Below, piece by piece: positions 27,003 to 35,230 of a stretch of 64,000 nucleotides of DNA (position 1 is the stretch's first letter; each line of letters opens with the position of its first letter). The translations under genes and the position numbers were made by a program. This DNA comes from Pacificibacter marinus (GTDB taxonomy: Bacteria; Pseudomonadota; Alphaproteobacteria; Rhodobacterales; Rhodobacteraceae): assembly GCF_018860505.1 (NCBI RefSeq), contig NZ_JAHKPU010000032.1:221520-285519 (forward strand), written 5' to 3'. The notes below the pieces were generated by a model. The model saw only the letters and a list, made by a program, of their open reading frames with translations, did no database searches and was not told the origin of the DNA.

Positions 27003-29044
27003 GCCGGCTGCCCAAACGATTTGGTGCTGCGCATTTTTGAGGACACCACGGACACGGCTTGATCGACCGACTGTCCCGCCAAAACTTGAACCCGCGCCAT
27101 GATCTGCCCGCCATCCGTTAAGGTTAGATCGCCGCCGGTCACGCGTATTTCTTGCGTGCCGCTGTTAGAGGCCACGGATTGCCCCTTGGTGAAATCAATA
27201 ACGCCCTCATTGGGGTGCATCATCGCCAGGAAACCGCCTTTGCCATCCAGCCCGCCCATGCGCGATCCAGATGGCGTTAGCCCGCCGCCATCAAACGAAA
27301 GAAGGCCTCCCAAGAACTTTCCCAGTCCACCTGAGCCACTTTGAGAATTGCCCAGAGCGGATTGGCCAACACTCCACAATGAGTTGAATGCCTCATCAAA
27401 CTTCGCGCTGGCCATTTTTTGCAGCAACCCGCCGATTGCATCCCCAACAGATTTAGCCCCAAAGACCGCTTCCGAGAATGCGCCCCGCCAAGCATCACGC
27501 GTGGCGTCAATCTTATCCGTCAGTTTTTCAACCTTGGATATCGCATCTGTCGCACCAGTCCCTGAGCTGCCAATAATGGCGGTATCTATCGTTTCGCCCA
27601 AATCTAAAGCGGCATCTGTCGCATCTCGCAAAGAGGTTTCGCCCTCATCGCCCACGTCAGCCACAGCATCCTTCAAACGTTGAACAGAGGCCAAGGGCAA
27701 GCTTGCCAAATTGCGCAAAGCATCTGCGGTATCATAATGAGATTGCGCCACATCTTTGGCGCTTTTTGCAACATCACTCATGGATGCGGCCCAGGTCTTT
27801 GTTCCCTCAACATCAACCGTAATATCGGAACCAACGAGATCAGAAATCTTATTAATAGCTGGACCAATAAAGCCAATAAAGTCAGACCATTTTTCAGCAA
27901 GATATGCGATACCACTGACCCAAATACCTTTGATGCCACCAACGGTACCTCGAAAGTCTTCTTTGAATGCATGGGCTTGCAACTGCATGTTGACCCAAAC
28001 CTCACTGGCCACGTCTTTCAAAACAGCCATCGCACCGCCAAAGCTGCCCGTTACGCGAATAAGATCTGCAAAGATGCCAATCATGCGGTACGCACCAGTG
28101 GCAACACGGACAATTGGCGCGATCATTTTATCAATACTGGCCGACAGGTCTGCAACCCATCCATCCGCATCTTTGGCACGCTTAAACGCCTCAAAAACCG
28201 CGTCAACAATGACCCCAAAGTCTTTGAAAATACTAATATAATGCCCAACTCTGGTACCGATGAAGTCTATGACCGTAGACAGTGCGCCACCAGATTTCAG
28301 CCCTTCAGTGAAGCCCGAGGCCATATCGCGCAGTGCTGGCGCGAAAGCCACGGCAATACGGTTTCCCAGTGCTTCGGTGCCAAGTTTCATGCGGCTCATT
28401 GCATCATTGGCAACTTCGACTTTTGCAGCATCAACTTCCGAAAGCGACAGCCCTAAATCCACAACCTCTTTGCGCGCTGCACGAATGGCATCGCCACCTC
28501 CGGACATCAGCAAAGCCATGTCTTTGCTGCGCACGCCCATATCCATCAAAAACTGAGACGTCTGCGCAGAAGTGAACCCCAGTGTTTTCATGCGATCGGC
28601 TATCGTCGCCACACGCTCATCGACATCCAATTTGGACAAGGTTTCCGCACTGAGCCCCACGCGCTCCAAAGCATCCGCAGATGCCCCTCCTTTCAAAGCG
28701 GCCTCCGCAAGTCGCGCGCTCATCATCTGTGCAGATTTATTCACTTCAGATGTCGACACCCCTGCATCACTTGCCGCCATTTGCAATGACCGCAGCCCGT
28801 CAATTGTACCATCGACTGAGCGCGCCATTTTCGCCTGCCCATCCACAAAAGCCAAAGAGTTGCGCGTCATAACACCCACACTGGCAGCGGCTGTCGCAGT
28901 AATGGCCGCAGCTGCCAAAGCCATGTTTCGCCCAACAGCTACCGCGAATTTCTTCGTCCGGCTTTGTGATTTATCCATACCTCGATTGAATTTTGTCGCA
29001 TCCAATCCAAGCTGCGCTTTGAGCCGGCCAACTACACTCGACAT
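26999..29044 (-). CDS. Tape measure protein
   Basis: This 681-aa protein sets tail length and probably crosses the host membrane during DNA entry. It starts MSSVVGRLKAQLGLDATKFN, a typical tape-measure N-terminus. Long Ala-rich helices and a membrane-like stretch (NMALAAAAITATAAASVGVM) follow. A second hydrophobic region (IVRVATGAYRMIGIFADLI) and a Gly/Ser-rich C-terminus (GGGLTPSGSRMGGLDGKGG) come later. It lies just after the two tail-assembly chaperone frames, exactly as expected. At about 2 kb it implies a short to medium siphovirus tail, of the order of 100 nm by the usual length rule (inference). Confidence 0.88.
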   Translation of the reverse strand: MSSVVGRLKAQLGLDATKFNRGMDKSQSRTKKFAVAVGRNMALAAAAITATAAASVGVMTRNSLAFVDGQAKMARSVDGTIDGLRSLQMAASDAGVSTSEVNKSAQMMSARLAEAALKGGASADALERVGLSAETLSKLDVDERVATIADRMKTLGFTSAQTSQFLMDMGVRSKDMALLMSGGGDAIRAARKEVVDLGLSLSEVDAAKVEVANDAMSRMKLGTEALGNRIAVAFAPALRDMASGFTEGLKSGGALSTVIDFIGTRVGHYISIFKDFGVIVDAVFEAFKRAKDADGWVADLSASIDKMIAPIVRVATGAYRMIGIFADLIRVTGSFGGAMAVLKDVASEVWVNMQLQAHAFKEDFRGTVGGIKGIWVSGIAYLAEKWSDFIGFIGPAINKISDLVGSDITVDVEGTKTWAASMSDVAKSAKDVAQSHYDTADALRNLASLPLASVQRLKDAVADVGDEGETSLRDATDAALDLGETIDTAIIGSSGTGATDAISKVEKLTDKIDATRDAWRGAFSEAVFGAKSVGDAIGGLLQKMASAKFDEAFNSLWSVGQSALGNSQSGSGGLGKFLGGLLSFDGGGLTPSGSRMGGLDGKGGFLAMMHPNEGVIDFTKGQSVASNSGTQEIRVTGGDLTLTDGGQIMARVQVLAGQSVDQAVSVVSSKMRSTKSFGQPA

Positions 29045-29048
29045 TGCA

Positions 29049-29345
29049 TCACTCTCCTTTCTTGAATTTCTTGAGGTATTCGGCCTTGGTCATCGTGGGG
29101 TGTTTGGAGGTGGCTGAGCGCAACGCGCCCTCCAAAGCTTCAGGTGGCAACTGAATCGGTGCGTCGCCTCGCAAATCCGTGATGTATTTGCGCACTTCAT
29201 CCGCATCATAGTTATGCGCCACCCAAATGGCCTCGGTTGCGCGGGCTTGCTTTATGTCCTCACGCTTTTTGGCAGCCATCATGCGCTGCACAAACAAACG
29301 CGGTGTGAGCCGCCAAAAACTGTCCGCGTCAAACCCTGCGATCAT
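29049..29345 (-). CDS. Tail assembly chaperone, second frame (gpT-like)
   Basis: This 98-aa frame between the first chaperone gene and the tape measure resembles the T part of lambda G/GT chaperones. It has FDADSFWRLTPRLFVQRMMA and a charged C-terminus ending YLKKFKKGE. The frame remains open upstream to about 29435 and reads GIDILALHSEYM before the ATG, which looks like real protein. It is in the -1 frame relative to the upstream gene, so the natural product may be a frameshift fusion and the ATG at 29345 may not be the true start. Confidence 0.65.
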   Translation of the reverse strand: MIAGFDADSFWRLTPRLFVQRMMAAKKREDIKQARATEAIWVAHNYDADEVRKYITDLRGDAPIQLPPEALEGALRSATSKHPTMTKAEYLKKFKKGE

Positions 29346-29371
29346 GTATTCTGAGTGCAGCGCAAGAATAT

Positions 29372-29779
29372 CTATTCCTGCGCTGCTTCGCCTTCCCCCA
29401 GCGCATCTCCCGTGCTCCCATCTTGATCTGCGCCTTCAGACTTTGAAGTGTCCTCAGAATCTGGGAAAGCCGCGCCGACTGCGTTCATCAATGCGTTAGG
29501 GGCCACAGAAATGATGCGCCCCGCATCTCGCAATGTGGCGTCTGGATGACTTTGCACCAGGCATGCCCAGATGAATTTACGCATGAGAGGCATCAATGTT
29601 GCCATACTCGGTGCATCTTTCGCGCCCCGTTGCTCAAGTTTCTCCAGAAACTCTGTCGCGTCTTGGCCCGTCTCCTCTTGGAAATCGATCATCGCGTTGA
29701 AGTCACACAACAGCGTCCAATTGGTCCCATCGACAGTGACGTTGATGGCGCCGGTTTTAAGTGTCTTAGTCATAGCCAC
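29372..29779 (-). CDS. Tail assembly chaperone, first frame (gpG/GTA gp10-like)
   Basis: The 135-aa protein has the block VDGTNWTLLCDFNAMIDFQEETGQ, shared with tail-assembly chaperone proteins of GTA-like tails (recalled). An acidic low-complexity tail (DSEDTSKSEGADQDG) comes next. Chaperones of this kind coat the tape measure during tail assembly. It lies 4 bases from the major tail protein gene. Near its end, at 29393-29399, GGGGGAA is a possible slippery site that would lead into the second frame. Confidence 0.7.
   Translation of the reverse strand: MAMTKTLKTGAINVTVDGTNWTLLCDFNAMIDFQEETGQDATEFLEKLEQRGAKDAPSMATLMPLMRKFIWACLVQSHPDATLRDAGRIISVAPNALMNAVGAAFPDSEDTSKSEGADQDGSTGDALGEGEAAQE
29393..29399 (-). 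other. Candidate -1 ribosomal frameshift site
   Basis: The heptamer GGGGGAA on the minus strand, read G GGG GAA in the first chaperone frame, lies 19 bases before its stop codon, inside the window where both frames are open (29374-29435). The P-site GGG re-pairs perfectly after a -1 slip. The A-site pairing is weaker. A fused product would join the acidic tail to the second chaperone domain. Confidence 0.45.
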
Positions 29780-29782
29780 CCC

Positions 29783-30205
29783 CTAAGCGACGATTTTGGC
29801 TTGAACGGTAAAGGTCGACTTGGCCATCATAATCCCCTTTGGAGAAACGCCCGTTGGCACATAGCCATTCAGGTAGGCCACGTACTCCACAGGATCCGCG
29901 CCGATGGCTGTGATCTCGAGAATGAAGGTTTCGCCACTGGCTTCCACCGCCGACAAGGCGACATCCATGTCGCTTTTGGGAACGTAGTGATGCGACAAGG
30001 CCCAAACCGCGACCTTTTTCATATCCTTAATCGCCTCTTCCGTATCATTGGGAGAGGTCAGGCAAGTGGCATCGAGGTTGTCACGCGTTTGATCTGGAAA
30101 CTCGAATTCGCCAATGCCGACAATCGATGTCACCACGGGTGTTTCGCCGACTTTGATTTTGACGGTTGAGCCGTAGCCCCGCACCGCACCGCTGCTTGCT
30201 GACAT
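29783..30205 (-). CDS. Major tail tube protein
   Basis: This 140-aa beta-rich protein would polymerise into the tail tube. It shows the tube-protein pattern GVGEFEFPDQTRDNLDATCLTSP and YVAYLNGYVPTGVSPKGIMMAKSTFTV. It is placed just before the tail chaperones and tape measure, the usual slot. A T-rich gap of about 50 bases separates it from the preceding tail gene, leaving room for a ribosome site (AAGGAGG-like). This should be one of the most abundant virion proteins. Confidence 0.8.
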   Translation of the reverse strand: MSASSGAVRGYGSTVKIKVGETPVVTSIVGIGEFEFPDQTRDNLDATCLTSPNDTEEAIKDMKKVAVWALSHHYVPKSDMDVALSAVEASGETFILEITAIGADPVEYVAYLNGYVPTGVSPKGIMMAKSTFTVQAKIVA

Positions 30206-30257
30206 GTTACCAGCCTCCTTAAGTGTTCAAGATTGAAAGAGTGAGATCCGCCACACG

Positions 30258-30680
30258 CTACTGCGCGACCGGATCCTCAAGTGATGTGATGACCGTGAAC
30301 TGAAGGGACAACGTGCCAATACGGCTGCCCCCTTGCCCATCAACGGATGTGGTCGTGTTTTGCAAATCACAGTCCACTGAAGCCGTTCCAAGTGCCGTGA
30401 TAATTGCCACTTCAACGGCATCACTCAGCACATCCAATTCGTCCTCAATGTCATCTCCCCCGAGGGTTTTGAGAACAACAACGAGATTTGTGCTGCGCAT
30501 TGAACTGGAATGGCTTTCGCGTTCTTTTGCTTCAGTCGGTGTGGCCACGCCAAAGATAGGCAGCGTGTCCGCATCGATGTTTTGTGACCACGCCGACATT
30601 GATTTGAACTCAGCCAAGGCCGACAGATCAACCAAAGCCGCACGCGCCGCCGCACGGTATTCAGAGCGATAATGGGTCAT
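30258..30680 (-). CDS. Tail terminator-like protein
   Basis: The 140-aa protein lies between the head-tail joining protein and the tail tube gene, the position of the tail terminator (lambda gpU type). It begins MTHYRSEYRAAARAALVDLS, and the middle has NLVVVLKTLGGDDIEDELDVLSDAVE. This alternating strand-helix composition fits the terminator fold, but the assignment rests mainly on position. Its ATG overlaps the stop of the upstream gene. Confidence 0.6.
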   Translation of the reverse strand: MTHYRSEYRAAARAALVDLSALAEFKSMSAWSQNIDADTLPIFGVATPTEAKERESHSSSMRSTNLVVVLKTLGGDDIEDELDVLSDAVEVAIITALGTASVDCDLQNTTTSVDGQGGSRIGTLSLQFTVITSLEDPVAQ

Positions 30681-31009
30681 TCTCGAAAAGCCTCAAGCTC
30701 GCAGACAATCATCGCATCACTTGCAGGCGAGCCGTTCGGCAAGCGGTTGATTACGAAATAAACATCGCTTGGATTGGCCACGCTAGAAACACGATCCCCA
30801 CGCGCTATGTTTGGCAAAACAGTCTTAGGCACCTGAAGTGTCGGGTTCATGATCAAGATCGGATGACCATCGCCTCCCGCCACCTCAATTGGCCCTTCGC
30901 GCAAAGAGGCCTGCACTGTTGAAGGCTCCCCCTCAACAGGCTGGTAAAGCACCGGCGCACCAAAGGCCGCGTTCATAACGCCAGCCATGCCATCAAAAAC
31001 CGATGTCAT
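30677..31009 (-). CDS. Head-tail joining protein-like
   Basis: This is a 110-aa protein (MTSVFDGMAGVMNAAFGAPVLY). It has the strands STVQASLREGPIEV and DVYFVINRLPNGSPASDAMIVCELEAF, resembling lambda FII-type stopper proteins that close the head after packaging. It overlaps the neighbouring genes on both sides by 1-4 bases, so it is translated as part of a coupled string. The call is from position and size rather than a certain motif. Confidence 0.6.
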   Translation of the reverse strand: MTSVFDGMAGVMNAAFGAPVLYQPVEGEPSTVQASLREGPIEVAGGDGHPILIMNPTLQVPKTVLPNIARGDRVSSVANPSDVYFVINRLPNGSPASDAMIVCELEAFRE

Positions 31010-31356
31010 CAGGTCGACGTGAGAGCCGCAGGCGACGCCCCGTTCAGCCGCACGCTGCCAGTCGTATCCGCGCTCAACTGATCACTCAACGCGACACCGA
31101 CGAAAAGATTGCCAGTGCCTGAGGTGGTCGTGCACGCCGTGCCATTCCAATAGAGCGCATCCCCAACGGCCCATGCTGATCCCGTCGCCTTGGCAAGTGT
31201 GAACACGCCCGTCACCGTGATTTCCAAGTCATCGCCGATCGCAGCATCATGCGCAGCAACACCGAACAAAACACCGACGCGCACGCCTGCACCACTTGTG
31301 ATCGCAGCTGCTGCAACGATGGAAACCGTGTTGCCCGGTTGAAGGAAGTTTTTCAT
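31009..31356 (-). CDS. Capsid decoration protein, DUF2190-like
   Basis: The 115-aa protein has the DUF2190 layout: MKNFLQPGNTVSI at the start, GAGVRVGVLFGVAAHDA, then EITVTGVFTLAKATG and GDALYWNGTAC. Members of this family sit next to capsid genes and are thought to decorate the head surface. A hairpin at 31392-31425 separates it from the upstream capsid gene, which may set the ratio of capsid to later products. Confidence 0.75.
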   Translation of the reverse strand: MKNFLQPGNTVSIVAAAAITSGAGVRVGVLFGVAAHDAAIGDDLEITVTGVFTLAKATGSAWAVGDALYWNGTACTTTSGTGNLFVGVALSDQLSADTTGSVRLNGASPAALTST

Positions 31357-31391
31357 AGTCTTTTCCGTTCTTTATTCGAGAGAGTTAAAAC

Positions 31392-31425
31392 GACAAAAGG
31401 GCGCCCGAAGGACCGCCCTTTTGTC
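31392..31425 (-). terminator. Hairpin between capsid and decoration genes
   Basis: Perfect 12-bp arms GACAAAAGGGCG and CGCCCTTTTGTC enclose a 10-base loop. It is a likely partial terminator or RNA-stability element inside the late operon, as full termination would block the tail genes. Confidence 0.6.
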
Positions 31426-31448
31426 AAATCGACATATGGTTTTTGATC

Positions 31449-33491
31449 TTATGCGCCGGGGTTTTTATAGCCGCCGCGATAATCAACAGCTCCCATACCA
31501 AAGTCATGCTCCAAAGACATCGCCATGCCTTGTTGGCCAAACGCTTCCTCGGTGCGCACGCGCGGAGCCTCGGCCCCTTCAAGATACCCGTGCACCCAGC
31601 AAGACCCACCGGGGCGATCCGCGCCAGCCAAAAGATGCCATGCGTTGCCTGTGATCTGTGCAGACACAATTGGCGTCAAACGGCCTGTGAAGGGATTAAC
31701 ATTCCCCGCCTCTTGTGGCTGAATGGTCGCCACCAGCTGCTCGGCTTCGGTTTCTTTGTCTGGACCGACAAGAATAATGGAAGGCGATAGGTTCAGTTTC
31801 TTTTTGTCGATCGACATTTGCTTACGCATCGCCGCACGGCCTGCCCCAACGCTGGCCACAGTGATGGCAGCAGCTGTGCCGATGTTGTCGTGATCGGCAT
31901 GGAAAACGGTTTTCCCATCTGACAACTTGGCAGACAGCGCAAAAGCATAGAATGTTTCTTCCTCAAAATCTGCAACGGACTGACCGTAATCAGACAGCAA
32001 TTCATCAATCGCCCCCAGCTCATCGTTGATCATCATTTGGCGGCTGATGCGCAACGCGACACCATAGCTGTTCAAGACAGCGGTTTCGCGAGACTCGCCA
32101 AAGCTACCGTATTTGATTTCACCGTTCTCTCCGATCGGCCGTAACTTCGGAAAGTCGCCGGCACGCACCTGAGGATGTTCGCGGAAATCCGAAAAGTTGC
32201 GTTTGCGCGAGATCTGCTTAAATGTCGGCTCTGACAGCTGGTACCGTTCAAGCAAAACTTTGTTCAAAGCATTCTCAAAGATGCCAGGGAAGTCAGATGT
32301 GGAATGGCTGGCATCCGCAAACACTTGCAGCTTTTGACCAGAGTTGCGCATCGGGCCACGATGATCGATGCACTGCGCCGCCATTTCAACCAAAGACATA
32401 TCCATAAAGGGACGTGCAATGCTGGCAACAGTCCCTGCACCGGTGATTTGCGCCGTAATCGCTTGCATCATACCGGTACGGCGAGTTGTGCGTTCATCGC
32501 GGATAATACGAGCGGTTGGACCGCCATTGCGTCGTGAGGTCACGGGGCTCTCCTTACTGCGGTTTGATGTGATTTCGGCCACGGCTTGTGCCAGCGTCAG
32601 GCCGCGATTGATGTAATCACGCGCTTCGGCATCGGGACGATTGGTTGCGGCACAAATATCGAGAATTTGGACAGCAACAGGTGTGCTGTCATCACTCTGA
32701 TTTTCGCCATTCGCATCCGCATCATCGCCCGCGGATGCTTCAACGTCATCATTTAGCGCCACAGCGTCATCTTCAGGTGTCTCTGTTTGATCATCCGTTT
32801 GATCGTTGTCGTTAGGCATAGTGCTCTCCTTGAGGTTTGGCGCGGGGAAACCGGCCATCATGGCCATGACGGCCTCTCTGCTTTGCTGTGCGGGAAATGC
32901 CCCGCCAGCAACGCGCAGTACTTGTGGGGCATTGGCATAAACGCGGTAATCAAACCGCGCGACAGCCGCCGCTTGTGTTTCGAGATCAGTGTGGGTGACA
33001 AAGCCAGCCTCTAAGGCTGCATCGCCATCAAAGAAGGTTTCCGCACGCATATAATCGCGCGCCTCTTCGACAGAAATATTGGCGCGCGCGGCGTATACTT
33101 TTGCATAGGCGGTGCTGATAACACTCAGGCCTTTCGCGGCATTCAAGTGATCTTGCTCTGTGCCACGTCCCTCAACCCAAGGGCTGGCAGGATCATGGAT
33201 CATCAAAATCGCCCCCGTTGGCATGACGATTGTATCTCCAGCCATTGCAATCAAACTGGCAGCACTGGCGGCCACGCCATCAACCACGATTTCCACCGTA
33301 TCAGGGTAATCACTCAGCATTTGATAGATTGCCTGCCCCTCACTTGCGACACCGCCGCCAGAGTTGAGACGGACGGTTAAAGGCCCACCACGCCCTTCAA
33401 GCGCATCACGCACAGATTGCGCTGTGAAAAAATCTTCATCACCAAAAAAGCTATTGCCGACGGTGCCGTACAGGTAGATCTCATTCGTCAT
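31449..33491 (-). CDS. Fused ClpP-type prohead protease and major capsid protein
   Basis: This 680-aa protein joins two functions that are usually separate. Residues 1-220 are a ClpP/S14-like protease: LNSGGGVASEGQAIY, the catalytic Ser76 in DGVAASAAS and His99 in LMIHDP. Residues about 225-300 are very acidic and scaffold-like (DNDQTDDQTETPEDD). Residues about 340-680 match Mu-type capsid proteins (GMMQAITAQITGAG, SQISRKRNFSDFREH-like region, YGVALRISRQMMINDELGA, and SIILVGPDKE). The start at 33491 follows AAGGACAG and overlaps the portal stop by 11 bases. An internal start at 32819 with an excellent ribosome site would give a 456-aa scaffold-capsid product. Confidence 0.85.
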   Translation of the reverse strand: MTNEIYLYGTVGNSFFGDEDFFTAQSVRDALEGRGGPLTVRLNSGGGVASEGQAIYQMLSDYPDTVEIVVDGVAASAASLIAMAGDTIVMPTGAILMIHDPASPWVEGRGTEQDHLNAAKGLSVISTAYAKVYAARANISVEEARDYMRAETFFDGDAALEAGFVTHTDLETQAAAVARFDYRVYANAPQVLRVAGGAFPAQQSREAVMAMMAGFPAPNLKESTMPNDNDQTDDQTETPEDDAVALNDDVEASAGDDADANGENQSDDSTPVAVQILDICAATNRPDAEARDYINRGLTLAQAVAEITSNRSKESPVTSRRNGGPTARIIRDERTTRRTGMMQAITAQITGAGTVASIARPFMDMSLVEMAAQCIDHRGPMRNSGQKLQVFADASHSTSDFPGIFENALNKVLLERYQLSEPTFKQISRKRNFSDFREHPQVRAGDFPKLRPIGENGEIKYGSFGESRETAVLNSYGVALRISRQMMINDELGAIDELLSDYGQSVADFEEETFYAFALSAKLSDGKTVFHADHDNIGTAAAITVASVGAGRAAMRKQMSIDKKKLNLSPSIILVGPDKETEAEQLVATIQPQEAGNVNPFTGRLTPIVSAQITGNAWHLLAGADRPGGSCWVHGYLEGAEAPRVRTEEAFGQQGMAMSLEHDFGMGAVDYRGGYKNPGA
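32819..32831 (-). promoter_or_regulatory. Internal ribosome site and start for scaffold-capsid
   Basis: AAGGAG at 32826-32831 lies 6 bases before an in-frame ATG at 32819-32817, in the middle of the protease-capsid frame. It sits exactly at the junction of the protease domain and the acidic segment. This predicts abundant capsid made independently of the protease, as lambda makes Nu3 inside C. Confidence 0.6.
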
Positions 33492-34995
33492 TTTTGCTGT
33501 CCTTCGTTTCTGCTTCATCCTCAGGTGTATTGGGTTGAACAACACCGGCGCTGGAAACCGCAGCCGCATCGCTATCAAACATCAGGCCAGCAGCCGCAGC
33601 GTTCTTGGCATCTTCGGATTGCTCTTCTAGCAACCGCTCTGGATCATGGCCGAGCTTGCGCACCACGCCTTGTCGGCTTTCAAATCCGGCACGCACCGCA
33701 GCATTGAGCGCTGGTATTTCACGAGCAGGATCGACCAACATCCGATGCGGAGGCACCCAATTGAACGAACAGGCCATGATTTGATGCATGTGTTCAGCAT
33801 CACACAGCGCCCATTCTTCTTTGATCCAAGTGCCAATGGGGTTCATCATTTGCGGGATCAACATCAGCCATTGCCAGCTCGACACGTTTCGATCCATTTT
33901 CATCCGCCCCATCCGGCCAGACGAAAAGTTCACATTCAGCAAATCCCCAACAAATTCCTCATATGTGATACCCAAACCTGCTGCGATCGACAAAAGCCCC
34001 TGCCGCATCACTTGGTCATAGCCACCGACATCCGGCGGATTGGCAAAGGTGATTTCTTCATCGCTGGCGATTTCTTGAATAAGACCAGGACCAAGTGTCC
34101 CTCCAAGACCCTCAAGTTGAGTTTCGCCCTCTCCGCGCGCTGTGCTGCGCCTGTGAAACGCTGAAAAACACGCGGCCACCTTTTGGCGCATTTGCTGTGC
34201 ATCTTGGTATTCGCCGAGATCTTGCAAGGCGAGTGTGATCGGCGCAAACCACGTCACACCCCGTTGCTGTCCAGGGCGATCTTGGCGAAAAATGTGCAAT
34301 ACGTCTGCTGCCGGCACACGTCGAGATTTGCTGTTCCACCCCACGCCTCGGAACCATTCAGCCCCTGGGTGCTCATCATACAAATGATACGCGGTCCGCT
34401 GGCCTGTTTTGTCGTATTCGATGCCGTTGCGGATATAGCCGCCATCAGCAAAAGCCCGATCCTGAAGGTCATCAAGATAGTCAGGTTCTATGACGCGCAG
34501 TCGCAGATTGAACGTCTTTTTCCCGCGCGGTGCATTCTTAAACTCGCGCAAAATCAACACCTCGCCAGCATCAACAATGCAGTTCATCGCCAAGCGTTGA
34601 AGCCCGTAAAGGTTTTGACGCCCAAGCGCATCAATGCAGGTCGTATCGATAAAGTCCTCGATGAGCTTAAGGCCGCGCTTGCGCAGATCCTCACTGCCCA
34701 CCATCCCTTCGGAGCACGTTATCTTTGGGATAATCCCATCACCAACCGTGTTGTTGACGATGACTTGCTGGCCACTGAGGGCAAAAGGATTATTGCGCAC
34801 CATATCGCGCGACACGAATGACATGCGTTCGCGCTTGGATCCTGCAGCATCTGCATCGGTGCCCCGTGAGCGCCATGATGCCCCACGCCTGCCCACCGTT
34901 GCGGCGTCATAATGCATGATCGACAGTCTTGCTCGCGCACGATCTGCACCGATGCGCGGCGCAACCGCAGCGATTGCCCGATCTAGAAAGTTCAT
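33481..34995 (-). CDS. Portal protein (lambda gpB family)
   Basis: This 504-aa portal subunit forms the dodecameric ring for DNA packaging. It has the family blocks FVSRDMVRNNPFALSGQQVIVNNTVG, ALGRQNLYGLQRLAMN, DVLHIFRQDRPGQQRGVTWF and SRDEITF-type segments. YEEFVGDLLNVNFSSGRMGRMKMDR is a strong portal signature. The start at 34995 (MNFLDRAIAAV) is chosen because the frame upstream overlaps the gpW-like gene without matching the family. It lies between gpW and the capsid fusion, the lambda order. Confidence 0.88.
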   Translation of the reverse strand: MNFLDRAIAAVAPRIGADRARARLSIMHYDAATVGRRGASWRSRGTDADAAGSKRERMSFVSRDMVRNNPFALSGQQVIVNNTVGDGIIPKITCSEGMVGSEDLRKRGLKLIEDFIDTTCIDALGRQNLYGLQRLAMNCIVDAGEVLILREFKNAPRGKKTFNLRLRVIEPDYLDDLQDRAFADGGYIRNGIEYDKTGQRTAYHLYDEHPGAEWFRGVGWNSKSRRVPAADVLHIFRQDRPGQQRGVTWFAPITLALQDLGEYQDAQQMRQKVAACFSAFHRRSTARGEGETQLEGLGGTLGPGLIQEIASDEEITFANPPDVGGYDQVMRQGLLSIAAGLGITYEEFVGDLLNVNFSSGRMGRMKMDRNVSSWQWLMLIPQMMNPIGTWIKEEWALCDAEHMHQIMACSFNWVPPHRMLVDPAREIPALNAAVRAGFESRQGVVRKLGHDPERLLEEQSEDAKNAAAAGLMFDSDAAAVSSAGVVQPNTPEDEAETKDSKNDE

Positions 34996-34999
34996 CCGT

Positions 35000-35230
35000 T
35001 CAAGTTCCCTTGCTAAACGTCGGGAAATGCTGGCGCGCACGTGGTTTTGAGGCCAATGCGCGTTCCATGACGGCGATTTGTGTGTGCATTTCTTCCAGTG
35101 ATCGATAGGTGATTTCTTCACCCACGGAATTGCGCAGTTTGGTGACGCCCTTGGCAGCCGCTGCCCGCAGATCATCCAGCTGTGTTTGTGTGTACTGTGT
35201 CAAAACCAGTTTTTCCTTGGGTTGATCCAA
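35000..35230 (-). CDS. gpW-like head-tail joining protein
   Basis: The 76-aa protein has YTQTQLDDLRAAAAKGVTKL and VGEEITYRSLEEMHTQIAVM, the typical short helix-strand-helix pattern of lambda gpW, which plugs the portal. It overlaps the end of the large terminase gene by 31 bases in another frame and lies directly before the portal gene. Both features match lambda-like head modules. Confidence 0.75.
   Translation of the reverse strand: MDQPKEKLVLTQYTQTQLDDLRAAAAKGVTKLRNSVGEEITYRSLEEMHTQIAVMERALASKPRARQHFPTFSKGT

Noticed and set aside
27680..28456. Plus-strand frame of 258 codons opposite the tape measure gene
   Set aside because: Shadow frame; the minus-strand tape measure sequence is clearly the coding one.
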